From: Microbacterium croceum
GTDB taxonomy: Bacteria > Actinomycetota > Actinomycetes > Actinomycetales > Microbacteriaceae
Direction of reading: 5' to 3'
Assembly (NCBI RefSeq): GCF_023091245.1
Contig: NZ_JAHWXN010000001.1
Location: 1,612,001 to 1,676,000, forward strand
Length of the DNA: 64,000 bases
Position 1 is the stretch's first letter, and the number at the start of each line of letters is the position of its first letter. A model generated the notes under the pieces. That model made no database searches. It worked only from the letters and a program-made list of their open reading frames with translations, and was not told where the DNA came from. Shown one piece after another: positions 53,749 through 62,316 of the stretch. The position numbers and the translations under genes are program-made.

Positions 53749-55248
53749 TCAGTTCTTGCCGAAGGTGGGGTTGTGGGACTTCTCCGCGAGCGTGATGTGC
53801 ACGCTCTGCTGGTCGGTGTAGAAGTCGATCGAGCGGTAGCCGCCCTCGTGGCCGAGGCCGGAGGCCTTCACGCCGCCGAACGGGGTGCGCAGGTCCCGCA
53901 CGTTGTTGCTGTTGAGCCACACCATGCCGGCCTCGACCGACTGAGCGAAGTTGTGAGCGCGCTTGAGGTCGTTCGTCCAGATGTACGCGGCGAGGCCGTA
54001 CTTGGTGTTGTTCGCGAGAGACAGCGCCTCCTCGTCGGAGTCGAACGGCGTGATCGCGACCACGGGTCCGAAGATCTCCTCCTGGAAGATGCGGGCGTCG
54101 GGGGAGACGTCGGCGAACACGGTCGGTGCGACGAAGTTGCCCTCGTCGAAGCCCTCGGGACGACCGCCGCCGGCGACCAGGCGGCCCTCGGTCTTGCCGA
54201 TCTCGACGTAGCTCATGACCTTGTCGTAGTGCTCGGGGTGCACGAGCGCGCCCACCTCGGTGGCGGGGTCGTGCGGGTAGCCGACCTTGACCCGCTTCGC
54301 CTGTGCGGCATAGCGCTCGACGAACTCCTCGTAGATCGAGCGCTCGACCAGGATGCGGGAGCCGGCGGTGCAGCGCTCGCCGTTGAGGGAGAAGACGCCG
54401 AAGATCGTGGCGTCGACGGCGGCTTCGAGGTCGGCGTCGGCGAACACGACGGCGGGCGACTTGCCGCCGAGCTCCATCGACAGGCCCTTGAGGAAGGGAG
54501 CCGCGTTGCCGAAGATCAGCTGTCCGGTCGAGCTCTCGCCCGTGAACGAGATGAGCGGCACGTCGGGGTGCTTCACGAGCGCATCGCCGGCGTCCTCGCC
54601 GAGGCCGTTCACGAGGTTGAAGACGCCCGCGGGCAGCCCGGCCTCCTCGAAGATGCCGGCCCAGAGGGATGCCGACAGCGGCGTGAACTCGGCGGGCTTG
54701 AGCACGACCGTGTTGCCGGTCGCGAGTGCGGGGCCGAGCTTCCACGACTCGAGCATGAACGGCGTGTTCCACGGAGTGATGAGCCCGGCGACGCCGATCG
54801 GCTTGCGGTTGACGTAGTTCATCTGCTTGCCGGGCACCTTGAAGGCGTCATCGGACTGGGCGACGATCAGGTCGGCGAAGAAGCGGAAGTTCTCGGCGGC
54901 GCGGCGGGCCTGGCCCAGTGCCTGCGTGATCGGCAGACCGGAGTCGTAGGACTCGAGTTCGGCGAGACGCGCGTCGCGGGACTCCACCAGATCGGCGATG
55001 CGGTGCAGCACCCGGGAGCGCTCACGCGGCAGCATCCGCGGCCAGGGTCCTTCGTCGAACGCGCGCTTCGCCGCGGCGACCGCGAGCTCGATGTCGGCCT
55101 TCTTGCCTGCGGCGGCGGTGGTGTAGGTCTGGTTGGTCACCGGGTCGAGCACGTCGAAGGTGTCGCCGTCGACCGAGTCGACGAAGGCGCCGTCGATGTA
55201 GTGCTGGATGTGGTCAGGAAGGTCGGCGGGGATGCGCGAGTCGGTCAT
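53749..55248 (-). CDS. hpaE: 5-Carboxymethyl-2-hydroxymuconate semialdehyde dehydrogenase
   Basis: The 499-residue aldehyde dehydrogenase has TPWNTPFMLESWKLGPAL, MELGGKSP (general base) and LNGERCTAGSRI (catalytic cysteine), and ends with FGGVKASGLGHEGG. HpaE oxidises the ring-cleavage semialdehyde with NAD. It overlaps the regulator gene by four bases (ATGA), with GGAG before the ATG. Context with hpaD gives the assignment. Confidence 0.92.
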   Translation of the reverse strand: MTDSRIPADLPDHIQHYIDGAFVDSVDGDTFDVLDPVTNQTYTTAAAGKKADIELAVAAAKRAFDEGPWPRMLPRERSRVLHRIADLVESRDARLAELESYDSGLPITQALGQARRAAENFRFFADLIVAQSDDAFKVPGKQMNYVNRKPIGVAGLITPWNTPFMLESWKLGPALATGNTVVLKPAEFTPLSASLWAGIFEEAGLPAGVFNLVNGLGEDAGDALVKHPDVPLISFTGESSTGQLIFGNAAPFLKGLSMELGGKSPAVVFADADLEAAVDATIFGVFSLNGERCTAGSRILVERSIYEEFVERYAAQAKRVKVGYPHDPATEVGALVHPEHYDKVMSYVEIGKTEGRLVAGGGRPEGFDEGNFVAPTVFADVSPDARIFQEEIFGPVVAITPFDSDEEALSLANNTKYGLAAYIWTNDLKRAHNFAQSVEAGMVWLNSNNVRDLRTPFGGVKASGLGHEGGYRSIDFYTDQQSVHITLAEKSHNPTFGKN

Positions 55249-55931
55249 GAGACTTCTCCAAGTGTCTGGTGGGAACGGGTGTGCAGGGCGTCGAGGAACG
55301 CGTCCCTCGTGCGCCAGCGATGGTTGCGGGCGGCGAGCTCGATCTCGAGAGGCTCTGCGCCGGAGCGGATGAGCTCGAGGATCTGGGTGTGCTCCTCGAC
55401 CGAGTGCTGGGCGCGGCCGGGCACATAGGCGAACGTGGAGTCGCGGATGCCGGACAGGCGGGCCCATCCTCGGTGCACGAGGTCGAGCAGGTGCGGGTTC
55501 GGGCAGGGCTCGAACAACAGCGAGTGGAACTGCCGGTTCAGCTCGGTGAACGTGTGCGCATCGAGGTGGCCGAGCATACGCGACATCTGCTCGTTGACCT
55601 CGGCGGCGGCATCGAGCGCCGCCGCGTCGAGCAGGGGAGCGGACAGCGCGGTCGCTGCACCCTCGACGATGCCGAGCGTCTGCATCGTGTGGGCGTACTC
55701 GCTCTCGTCGACGAGCGTGACGCGGGCGCCGACGTTGCGCTCGAACGTGACGAGTCCTTCGGCCTCGAGGCGGCGGATCGCCTCGCGCACGGGCACCACG
55801 CTCATGTCGAGCTCTTCGGCGATCGACCCGAGCACCAGACGGTAGCCGGGTCCGAACACATGGGCCGAGATGCGCGAGCGGATCCAGGCGTACGCCTGCT
55901 CCGACTTGCTCGCGCCGCTGACGGAGGTCAT
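55245..55931 (-). CDS. GntR-family (FadR/FCD-type) regulator of the hpa operon
   Basis: The 228-residue protein has a winged helix-turn-helix at residues 8-75 (GSIAEELDMSVVPVREAIRRLEAEGLV) and an all-helical FCD sensor domain with the metal-type residues in TFTELNRQFHSLLFEP. It lies inside the operon, overlapping both neighbours by four bases. An imperfect palindrome at 57476 in the divergent promoter is the likely target. The inducer is probably a pathway intermediate or hydroxyphenylacetate. Confidence 0.88.
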   Translation of the reverse strand: MTSVSGASKSEQAYAWIRSRISAHVFGPGYRLVLGSIAEELDMSVVPVREAIRRLEAEGLVTFERNVGARVTLVDESEYAHTMQTLGIVEGAATALSAPLLDAAALDAAAEVNEQMSRMLGHLDAHTFTELNRQFHSLLFEPCPNPHLLDLVHRGWARLSGIRDSTFAYVPGRAQHSVEEHTQILELIRSGAEPLEIELAARNHRWRTRDAFLDALHTRSHQTLGEVS

Positions 55932-57430
55932 CGTCCGGCCCCTGCGCCTGTCGAAGGGCCGGTGGCCGCGATGTAGCGCGCGCGCCACTCGGGGTTCAAC
56001 GGGAACAGTCCGTCGACGGGGTGACCGGCGGCGACCTGCTCGGCGATCCAGGCATCTTCGATCTCCTGCGCGAGGGCGTCGTCGGCGATCTGCTCTGCCA
56101 AGGACGGCGGGATGACGATCACGCCGTCACCGTCGCCCACGATGATGTCGCCCGGCTGCACGGTCGCGCCGCCGCAGGAGATCGTGATGTCGACGTCCCA
56201 CGGCACGTGCTTGCGGCCGAGGACCGAGGGGTGCGCGCCCTTCGAGAACACCGGCAGACCGATCTCGGCGACCGCATCGAAATCGCGGATGCCGCCGTCG
56301 GTGACGACCCCGGCCGCGCCGCGGGTGCGGGCGCGGAGGGCGAGGATGTCGCCCAGGGTGCCGGTGGTCGCGTCGCCGCGGGCCTCGATCACGATGACCT
56401 CGCCCTCGTCCACGGCATCGAAGGCGCGCTTCTGCGCGTTGTATCCACCGCCGTGCGAGGCGAACAGGTCTTCGCGGAACGGCACGAACCGCAGCGTCTT
56501 GGCCGTGCCGACGATCTTGCTGCCGGGGATGTTGGCGTGCACGCCGTCGATGAAGCAGGCGTGGTGTCCGCGCTTGCGCAGCTGGGCCGAGAGCCCAGCG
56601 GTCGGGGCTTCGAGGAGCTTGGCGCGGAGCTCGGGGGAGAGGCCTGCGTCGGTCTGGGGCCCTGAGCCTGTCGAAGGGAGGGGAGGGAGTCCTGCTGCTT
56701 CGCGAGAGCCCCATGCCTCGGTGCGCTGCAGGTCGTCGACGGCGGGGAGCGAGCCGAGCTCGCCGTCGAAGGGAATGTCCCCCTGCGTGACGGTCGTGAC
56801 GAGTCGGCCGGAGGAGGGCGCTCCGTCGGCATCGGGCGCGTCGACCTCGACCTCGACGACGTCGCCGGGGACGATGACGGATGATCCGGCCGGGGTGCCG
56901 GTGAGGATCACGTCGCCCGGTTCGAGAGTGAAGTGCTGCGAGAGGTCGGCGACCAGCTGCGCGAGCGGGAAGATCAGGCCGGCCGTGGTGTCGTCCTGGC
57001 GGAGGTCGCCGTTCACCCAGGTGCGCACGCGCAGCGCAGTGGGGTCGACCTGGCGCGCATCGATGAGGTGCGGACCGAGCGGGGTGTAACCGTCTCCGCC
57101 CTTGGAGCGGACGTTCGAGCCCTTGTCGTTCGCCCGCAGGTCGTACAGCCCGAGGTCGTTCGACGCGGTGACGGCACCCACGTGCGCCCAGGCCTCGTCG
57201 AGCGGGACGCGGCGGGCGGCGGTGCCGATGATCAGCGCGATCTCGCCCTCGAACGCGAGCAGCTCGGTGCCCGCCGGGCGTTCGACCGTGCCGCCGGAGG
57301 AGGCGACCGAGCTCGCCGGCTTGAAGAAGTAGGAGGGGGCCGCGGGGCGTCGGCCGCGCTGATCCGCCCGAGACGCGTAGCTCAGGTGGATCGCGATGAT
57401 CTTGCCGGGGCGGTCGATGGGATCCGTCAC
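55928..57430 (-). CDS. hpaG: Fusion of a FAH-family isomerase/hydrolase (HpaG type) with an RraA-like domain
   Basis: The 500-residue protein has two domains. Residues 1-245 are a fumarylacetoacetate-hydrolase fold: LLAFEGEIALIIG (metal glutamates), SNDLGLYDLR (metal aspartate), KGGDGYTPLGPHL and LEPGDVILTGTPAG. Residues 285-490 are RraA-like (HMG aldolase/oxaloacetate decarboxylase fold): VVTDGGIRDFDAVAEIGLPVF (catalytic arginine-aspartate) and VGDGDGVIVIPPS. E. coli HpaG has two FAH halves, a decarboxylase and an isomerase; here one half may be replaced by RraA. The GTG start follows GAGGAGG. The linker (PSTGSG) and the tail are encoded by a dispersed repeat. It is first gene of the hpa operon. 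Confidence 0.88.
   Translation of the reverse strand: MTDPIDRPGKIIAIHLSYASRADQRGRRPAAPSYFFKPASSVASSGGTVERPAGTELLAFEGEIALIIGTAARRVPLDEAWAHVGAVTASNDLGLYDLRANDKGSNVRSKGGDGYTPLGPHLIDARQVDPTALRVRTWVNGDLRQDDTTAGLIFPLAQLVADLSQHFTLEPGDVILTGTPAGSSVIVPGDVVEVEVDAPDADGAPSSGRLVTTVTQGDIPFDGELGSLPAVDDLQRTEAWGSREAAGLPPLPSTGSGPQTDAGLSPELRAKLLEAPTAGLSAQLRKRGHHACFIDGVHANIPGSKIVGTAKTLRFVPFREDLFASHGGGYNAQKRAFDAVDEGEVIVIEARGDATTGTLGDILALRARTRGAAGVVTDGGIRDFDAVAEIGLPVFSKGAHPSVLGRKHVPWDVDITISCGGATVQPGDIIVGDGDGVIVIPPSLAEQIADDALAQEIEDAWIAEQVAAGHPVDGLFPLNPEWRARYIAATGPSTGAGAGR
55935..55962. repeat. Dispersed repeat forming the C-terminus of the FAH-RraA gene
   Basis: CCGGCCC (55935-55941) and GGGCCGG (55956-55962) flank CTGCGCCTGTCGAAGG. 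The core matches 15 of 16 bases of CTGAGCCTGTCGAAGG at 56662-56677. Translated on the minus strand it contributes the last residues, GPSTGAGAGR. Confidence 0.55.
56656..56679. repeat. Dispersed repeat within the FAH-RraA linker
   Basis: GGGGCCCTGAGCCTG-TCGAAGGGA is a version of a repeat I recall from intergenic DNA of many actinobacteria (CTGAGCCTGTCGAAGG). Here it is coding and gives the linker residues PSTGSGPQ between the two enzyme domains. Confidence 0.6.
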
Positions 57431-57475
57431 GGGGCGCCTCCTCGCGCTCGTCTGCAACGCCTTGTGCGTCGTATT

Positions 57476-57490
57476 TGAAATCATATATCA
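57476..57490. promoter_or_regulatory. Candidate GntR operator in the divergent hpa / transporter promoter
   Basis: TGAAAT-cat-ATATCA is an inverted repeat with one mismatch in six, in an unusually AT-rich patch (57471-57491) between the divergent genes at 57430 and 57571. The minus strand also reads TATGAT, a good -10 box for the operon. Confidence 0.45.
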
Positions 57491-57570
57491 TCGGTTCACC
57501 CCTCGGCAAGCATTCGGATTCCCGTCCGCCGCACGCCGTGACAGTGCAGTCACAACCAAAGGAGACACCC

Positions 57571-58950
57571 ATGAGCGGGCAGTCACAGGATGGGTTCACG
57601 CCCACCGGAACCATCGCGACAGCGGCGGATCGGCGTCGCGTCGTGTTCGCCACCGTCGTCGGGACCACCGTGGAGTGGTACGACTTCTTCATCTACGCGA
57701 CCGCGGTCGGCCTCGTCTTCGGGCAGCTCTTCTTCGAGCCGCTGGGCGCGAACAGTGCCCTGATCGCGTTCGCGACCGTCGGGGTCAGCTTCCTCTTCCG
57801 TCCGCTCGGGGCGTTCCTCGCCGGTCACTACGGCGACAAGCTCGGGCGCAAGACCGTGCTGATGTGGACGCTCATCCTGATGGGTGCCGCGACCGCGCTG
57901 ATCGGCATCCTGCCGACCTACGAGGCCATCGGCATCACCGCGCCGATCCTGCTGGTGCTGCTGCGCATCGTGCAGGGCATCTCGGCCGGAGGCGAGTGGG
58001 GCGGCGCCGTGCTGATGGCGGTCGAGCACGCTCCCCGCACGAAGCGCGGCATCTTCGGCGCCTCGCCGCAGATCGGTGTGCCGCTGGGTCTGCTGCTCGC
58101 CTCGGGCGTCATGGCGCTGATGACGGCGATCGCTCCCGGGGAGCAGTTCGCGATCTGGGGCTGGCGGATCCCGTTCCTGCTGAGCGTCGCGCTGATCCTG
58201 GTCGGCTACTACGTGCGCCGCAAGGTGGAGGAGAGCCCGGTGTTCACCGAGCTCGCCGCCCGCAAGGAGAAGGCGCGCATGCCGATCGTGCAGCTGTTCC
58301 GCAAGCACGCCCTGCTCGTGGTCATCGCCGCGCTCGTCTTCGCGGGCAACAACGCGGTCGGCTACATGACCACCGGTGGATACATCCAGGGCTACGCCAC
58401 GAACCCCGAGGGGCCGATCGGCCTCGATCGCGGACCGGTGCTGTGGGCCGTCGCCGGCTCCGCCGTCACCTGGCTGCTCACGACGCTCCTGGCCGGATGG
58501 GTGTCCGACCGCATCGGTCGCCGCTCGACCTACATGATCGGCTGGGTGCTGCAGCTGGTGGGCGTCTTCACGCTGTTCCCGCTCGTGAACACCGGAGACA
58601 TCGGTCTGCTGTTCGCCGGACTCGCGATCCTCACGATCGGCCTCGGCTTCACCTACGGTCCGCAGGCGGCGCTGTACACCGAGCTGTTCCCCGCCAGCAT
58701 CCGCTTCTCGGGCGTCTCGATCTCGTATGCGATCGGTGCCATCGCCGGTGGGGCGTTCGCTCCGACCATCGCCACGGCGATCGTGCAGGCGACCGGTTCC
58801 ACACAGGCGGTCACCTGGTACCTCGCCGGGATGACAGTGCTCGGCCTGATCGCGACGCTGCTGCTGCGCGACCGCTCCGGCATCCCGCTCGGACCGGATC
58901 ACGAGGAGGAGCAGTCCGTGAGCCCGATCCGCGGACTCGCGAAGGTCTGA
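57571..58950 (+). CDS. MFS transporter, metabolite:H+ symporter (MHS) type
   Basis: The 459-residue protein has 12 membrane helices. Seen are the MHS signatures GTTVEWYDFFIYATA near residue 31, GHYGDKLGRKTVL after helix two and GEWGGAVLMAVEHAP. AAAGGAG lies six bases before the ATG. It is divergent from the hpa operon and probably imports hydroxyphenylacetate or a related aromatic acid. The substrate is inferred from context. Confidence 0.92.
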   Translation: MSGQSQDGFTPTGTIATAADRRRVVFATVVGTTVEWYDFFIYATAVGLVFGQLFFEPLGANSALIAFATVGVSFLFRPLGAFLAGHYGDKLGRKTVLMWTLILMGAATALIGILPTYEAIGITAPILLVLLRIVQGISAGGEWGGAVLMAVEHAPRTKRGIFGASPQIGVPLGLLLASGVMALMTAIAPGEQFAIWGWRIPFLLSVALILVGYYVRRKVEESPVFTELAARKEKARMPIVQLFRKHALLVVIAALVFAGNNAVGYMTTGGYIQGYATNPEGPIGLDRGPVLWAVAGSAVTWLLTTLLAGWVSDRIGRRSTYMIGWVLQLVGVFTLFPLVNTGDIGLLFAGLAILTIGLGFTYGPQAALYTELFPASIRFSGVSISYAIGAIAGGAFAPTIATAIVQATGSTQAVTWYLAGMTVLGLIATLLLRDRSGIPLGPDHEEEQSVSPIRGLAKV

Positions 58951-58962
58951 CCGCACACTGAC

Positions 58963-59048
58963 GTCCACAACTCAGGCGCGATCGGGCGATGACCCGGCGG
59001 ATCGGCCGTGGTCCGCGGATCGACTCCGATTTCGCCTGAGTTGTGGAC
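58963..59048. terminator. Bidirectional hairpin between convergent transporter and IclR genes
   Basis: GTCCACAACTCAGGCG (58963-58978) and its perfect complement (59033-59048) flank a 54-base GC-rich loop with further internal pairing. It fills the gap between the convergent stops at 58950 and 59060 and could end both transcripts. The long loop is odd for a simple terminator. Confidence 0.6.
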
Positions 59049-59059
59049 AGCCGCCGACC

Positions 59060-59767
59060 TCAGCCGTCGAGCGCTTCGCGGATCACGGATGCCGAGTGCT
59101 GCAGCCGTGCCGCGATCGCCGCATCATCCAGGTCGGTCGCGACGTGCACCACGGCGATCGCCGCGGGGCGCTGGCCGCGCAGCACGAGCGGGACGGCGAC
59201 GGACTGCACCGTCGGGATCACCTCGTCATGGCTGGTGCTGTAGCCCCGGCGTTCCGTCAGAGCGATCGCCTCGCGAAGGGCGGGGGAGACGTCAGCCGGC
59301 CAGTCGGCCGACCTCAGCTGCGCCAGGATCGCCTTGCCCGGTGCGCCGACGGTGACCGGATGCCGGGCGCCGGGGCGCTGGGCCACGCTCGCGACCGCGT
59401 GTCGAGGCTCGACGCTGGCCAGCGTGATGCACTCCACCCCGTCGAGCACGGCGAGGAAGCAGGTCATGCCCAGCTCGTTCGCGATCGCCGTGAGCTCGGG
59501 GAGGGCCTCGGCCTGCAGGTCGTGCGCCACGCCTGCCGCCAGGGCCGCCATGCGGGCGCCGAGCCCGACCGCGCCCGCCGCGTCGCGCACCACGAGACCG
59601 TGGTCTTCCAGGGTGCGCAGCAGGCGATAGGCGATCGAGCGGTGCACGCCGAGGCGCAGGGCGATGTCGTCGATCGTGAGCGGGGTGCGTGCGTCGGCGA
59701 GCACTTCGAGGATGCGGATGCCGCGGCTCAGGGTCTGCGAGGCGGGAGAGGTGGTGGTCACTGCCAT
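59060..59767 (-). CDS. IclR-family transcriptional regulator
   Basis: The 235-residue protein has the IclR helix-turn-helix (SRGIRILEVLADARTPLTIDDIALRLGVHRSIAYRLLRTL in parts, residues 14-55) and an effector domain (LPELTAIANELGMTCFLAV; VGAPGKAILA; RGYSTSHDE). GAGGAG lies before the ATG. It is divergent from the flavin monooxygenase. Two overlapping palindromes in the shared 157-base promoter are probable binding sites. Confidence 0.92.
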   Translation of the reverse strand: MAVTTTSPASQTLSRGIRILEVLADARTPLTIDDIALRLGVHRSIAYRLLRTLEDHGLVVRDAAGAVGLGARMAALAAGVAHDLQAEALPELTAIANELGMTCFLAVLDGVECITLASVEPRHAVASVAQRPGARHPVTVGAPGKAILAQLRSADWPADVSPALREAIALTERRGYSTSHDEVIPTVQSVAVPLVLRGQRPAAIAVVHVATDLDDAAIAARLQHSASVIREALDG

Positions 59768-59830
59768 GAGAGCGCTCCTCGGCGTCGCTCGCGCGTCCCT
59801 TCCTTGCGTTTGGAGGGGGGTGCGAATATG

Positions 59831-59873
59831 CTGTGTTCAATAGTAGAACTCAGTGTTCCAATATAGAACACTG
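59831..59873. promoter_or_regulatory. Tandem IclR-type operators
   Basis: Site 1 is CTGTGTTC-n7-GAACTCAG (59831-59853, seven of eight positions paired). Site 2 is CAGTGTTC-n7-GAACACTG (59851-59873, all paired). The sites share three bases, and their centres are 20 bases apart, about two helical turns, so two dimers would bind the same face of the DNA. Confidence 0.75.
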
Positions 59874-59924
59874 ACACGCGTAACGCAACACCCAGACAGT
59901 GCAGTCCGGAAGGAATCGACGACG

Positions 59925-61796
59925 ATGCAGTTCCACCACCACGGTTACGTCTCCGGCAATCCCCGCGTGCAGGACGCGGCAGGCGTCGGTGTCGACCGCC
60001 CCGCCGAGCTGCCGGAGCAGGTCGATGTGCTCATCGTCGGATCCGGCCCCGCGGGTATGCTGCTCGCCGCGCAGATGTCGCAGTACCCCGGTGTGACCAC
60101 TCGCATCATCGAGAAGCGCGAGGGGCGGCTGGTGCTCGGTCAGGCCGACGGCATCCAGCCGCGCAGCGTCGAGACGTTCCAGGCGTTCGGCTTCGCGGAG
60201 CGCATCGTCGCCGAGGCGTACAACATCGGCTGGATGAACTTCTGGGGCCCGAATCCGCAGAACCCCCGAGAGATCGTCCGCACCTCGCGCACCGCGGACT
60301 ACGCCTACGACATCTGCGAGTTCCCGCATCTGATCGTGAACCAGGCGCGGGTGCTCGACTACTTCGCCGAAGCCGCCCTCAACGGTCCGGGGCGCATCGC
60401 GCCGGACTACGGCGTGGAGTTCCTCGGCCTCACCGTGCACGACGACGGCGAGTACCCGGTGGAGGTGCGCGTGCGGCACGTGGCGGGGGAGCAGGCGGGC
60501 GTGGAGCGCGTCATCCACGCGAAGTACGTCGCCGGATGCGACGGTGCGCGCAGCGGCGTGCGCGAGGCGATCGGGCGCACGCACGTGGGTGGCAGTGCCG
60601 CGCACGCGTGGGGCGTCATGGACGTGCTCGTGAACACGGACTTCCCCGACTGGCGCACCAAGTGCGCGATCAACTCCGAGGCAGGCAACATCCTGCACAT
60701 CCCCCGCGAGGGCGGCTACCTCTCGCGCATGTACATCGATCTCGGCGAGGTCGCGGCGGACGACGACCACCGAGTGCGCAAGACGCCGGTCGAGGAGATC
60801 ATCCGCAGGGCGAACGACATCCTGCATCCGTACACGATCGACGTGCGGCAGGTCGCGTGGCACAGCGTCTACGAGGTCGGGCACCGCGTGACGGACGGTT
60901 TCGACGACGTGATCGACGAGTCGGGACGCACACCGCGCGTGTTCCTCACCGGCGACGCGTGCCACACGCACAGTGCGAAGGCCGGGCAGGGCATGAACGT
61001 CTCGATGCAGGACGGGTTCAACCTCGGCTGGAAGCTCGGATCGGTGCTCACCGGTCGTGCGAGTGAGGCGCTGCTGTCGACCTACGGTGCCGAGCGGCGC
61101 CCCGTCGCCCAGCAGCTCATCGACTTCGATCGCGAGTGGTCGAGCCTGATGGCGCGCAAGCCGGAGGAGATCTCCGACCCGAACGAGCTGGCGACCTACT
61201 ACCTCGCCACGGCGGAGTTCCCCTCCGGGTTCATGACGCAGTACACCGCGTCGATGATCACGGGTTCCGATGCGCATCAGGCGCTCGCCGGAGGATACCC
61301 GCTGGGCAAGAGGTTCAAGTCCGCCGAAGTGATCCGGGTCGGCGACGGGAACGTCGTGCACCTCGGGCACCACGCGAAGGCGGATGGACGCTGGCGCGTG
61401 TACGCGTTCGGCGACCGCACGGGCGAGACCCTCGCCACATGGGCGGAGCAGGCCGAACCGCTGTTCGCGCGCTTCACCCCGACGGATGCCGACATGGATG
61501 CCGTGTTCGACGTCAAGGCCGTCTACCAGCAGCCGTTCGAAGAGATCGAGGTGACATCGGCGCCGGCCTTGTTCCAGCCGAAGACCGGTCCGCTCGGGCT
61601 GACGGATTGGGAGAAGGTGTACGCGTCAGGGCCGAGCAAATGGACGGAGACCGACATCTTCGCCGCTCGTGAGCTCTCGCGCGATGGCGTCGTGATCGTC
61701 GTGCGACCGGACCAGTACATCGCCGCGATCCTGCCCCTGGAAGACACGGCGGAGCTGGCGGAATTCCTGGAGGGCGCGCTGCTGCCTGCGCGCTGA
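59925..61796 (+). CDS. FAD-dependent aromatic monooxygenase (3-hydroxybenzoate 4-monooxygenase / phenol hydroxylase family)
   Basis: The 623-residue protein has the FAD motif VDVLIVGSGPAGMLLA (33-48), QADGIQPRS, the GCDGARSGVREAIG block, GDACHTHSAKAGQGMN and a C-terminal thioredoxin-like domain ending RPDQYIAAILPL. The order and the start MQFHHHGY resemble Comamonas 3-hydroxybenzoate 4-monooxygenase (MobA). It should hydroxylate a hydroxy-aromatic acid with NAD(P)H and O2. Next to the hpa genes, a hydroxyphenylacetate is an alternative substrate. GGAAGGA precedes the ATG. Confidence 0.9.
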   Translation: MQFHHHGYVSGNPRVQDAAGVGVDRPAELPEQVDVLIVGSGPAGMLLAAQMSQYPGVTTRIIEKREGRLVLGQADGIQPRSVETFQAFGFAERIVAEAYNIGWMNFWGPNPQNPREIVRTSRTADYAYDICEFPHLIVNQARVLDYFAEAALNGPGRIAPDYGVEFLGLTVHDDGEYPVEVRVRHVAGEQAGVERVIHAKYVAGCDGARSGVREAIGRTHVGGSAAHAWGVMDVLVNTDFPDWRTKCAINSEAGNILHIPREGGYLSRMYIDLGEVAADDDHRVRKTPVEEIIRRANDILHPYTIDVRQVAWHSVYEVGHRVTDGFDDVIDESGRTPRVFLTGDACHTHSAKAGQGMNVSMQDGFNLGWKLGSVLTGRASEALLSTYGAERRPVAQQLIDFDREWSSLMARKPEEISDPNELATYYLATAEFPSGFMTQYTASMITGSDAHQALAGGYPLGKRFKSAEVIRVGDGNVVHLGHHAKADGRWRVYAFGDRTGETLATWAEQAEPLFARFTPTDADMDAVFDVKAVYQQPFEEIEVTSAPALFQPKTGPLGLTDWEKVYASGPSKWTETDIFAARELSRDGVVIVVRPDQYIAAILPLEDTAELAEFLEGALLPAR

Positions 61797-61909
61797 GCGC
61801 CCGCTGCCCGCCTGCCGGTCATCCGAGGCGGACGATCCCTGGAGGATGTCGGTGCTGCGGCGTACCGTGGACGCCGACGGGCGACGACGCCCGACAGGAG
61901 GAGTGTGTG

Positions 61910-62284
61910 ATGACCTGGAAGATCGAGCTCATCTTCATGCCGGTGAGCGATGTCGACCGTTCGAAGGAGTTCTACACGAAGATCGGGTTCAACCCCGACC
62001 ACGATCAGACGCCGACCGAGGGCTTGCGGTTCGTGCAGATGACGCCGCCGGGCTCGGCCTGCTCGATCGCGTTCGGTACCGGGCTCGACATCCCGCTCGA
62101 GCCCGGACAGCAGAAGACGATCCAGGTGGTCGTGCCGAACGCCGACGAGGCGAAGGCGCAGCTCGAGGCGGTCGGCGTCGCGACCAAGGGCGTCGAGGAC
62201 CTCGGATGGGGGCGGTTCGTCTGGTTCGACGACCCGGACGGCAACACCTGGACGCTGCAGGAGCTTCCGGACTACGCGGCTTGA
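61910..62284 (+). CDS. VOC-superfamily (glyoxalase-like) protein
   Basis: The 124-residue protein has the paired beta-alpha-beta pattern of the VOC fold: IELIFMPVSDVDRSKEFYTKIGF at the start and RFVWFDDPDGNTWTLQELP at the end. The ATG at 61910 is favoured over the adjoining GTG at 61907 by the distance from AGGAGGAG. The ligand is unknown. Confidence 0.88.
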   Translation: MTWKIELIFMPVSDVDRSKEFYTKIGFNPDHDQTPTEGLRFVQMTPPGSACSIAFGTGLDIPLEPGQQKTIQVVVPNADEAKAQLEAVGVATKGVEDLGWGRFVWFDDPDGNTWTLQELPDYAA

Positions 62285-62316
62285 GATCGGGGGAGTGCGC
62301 GCGGCGTCGACTCGCG

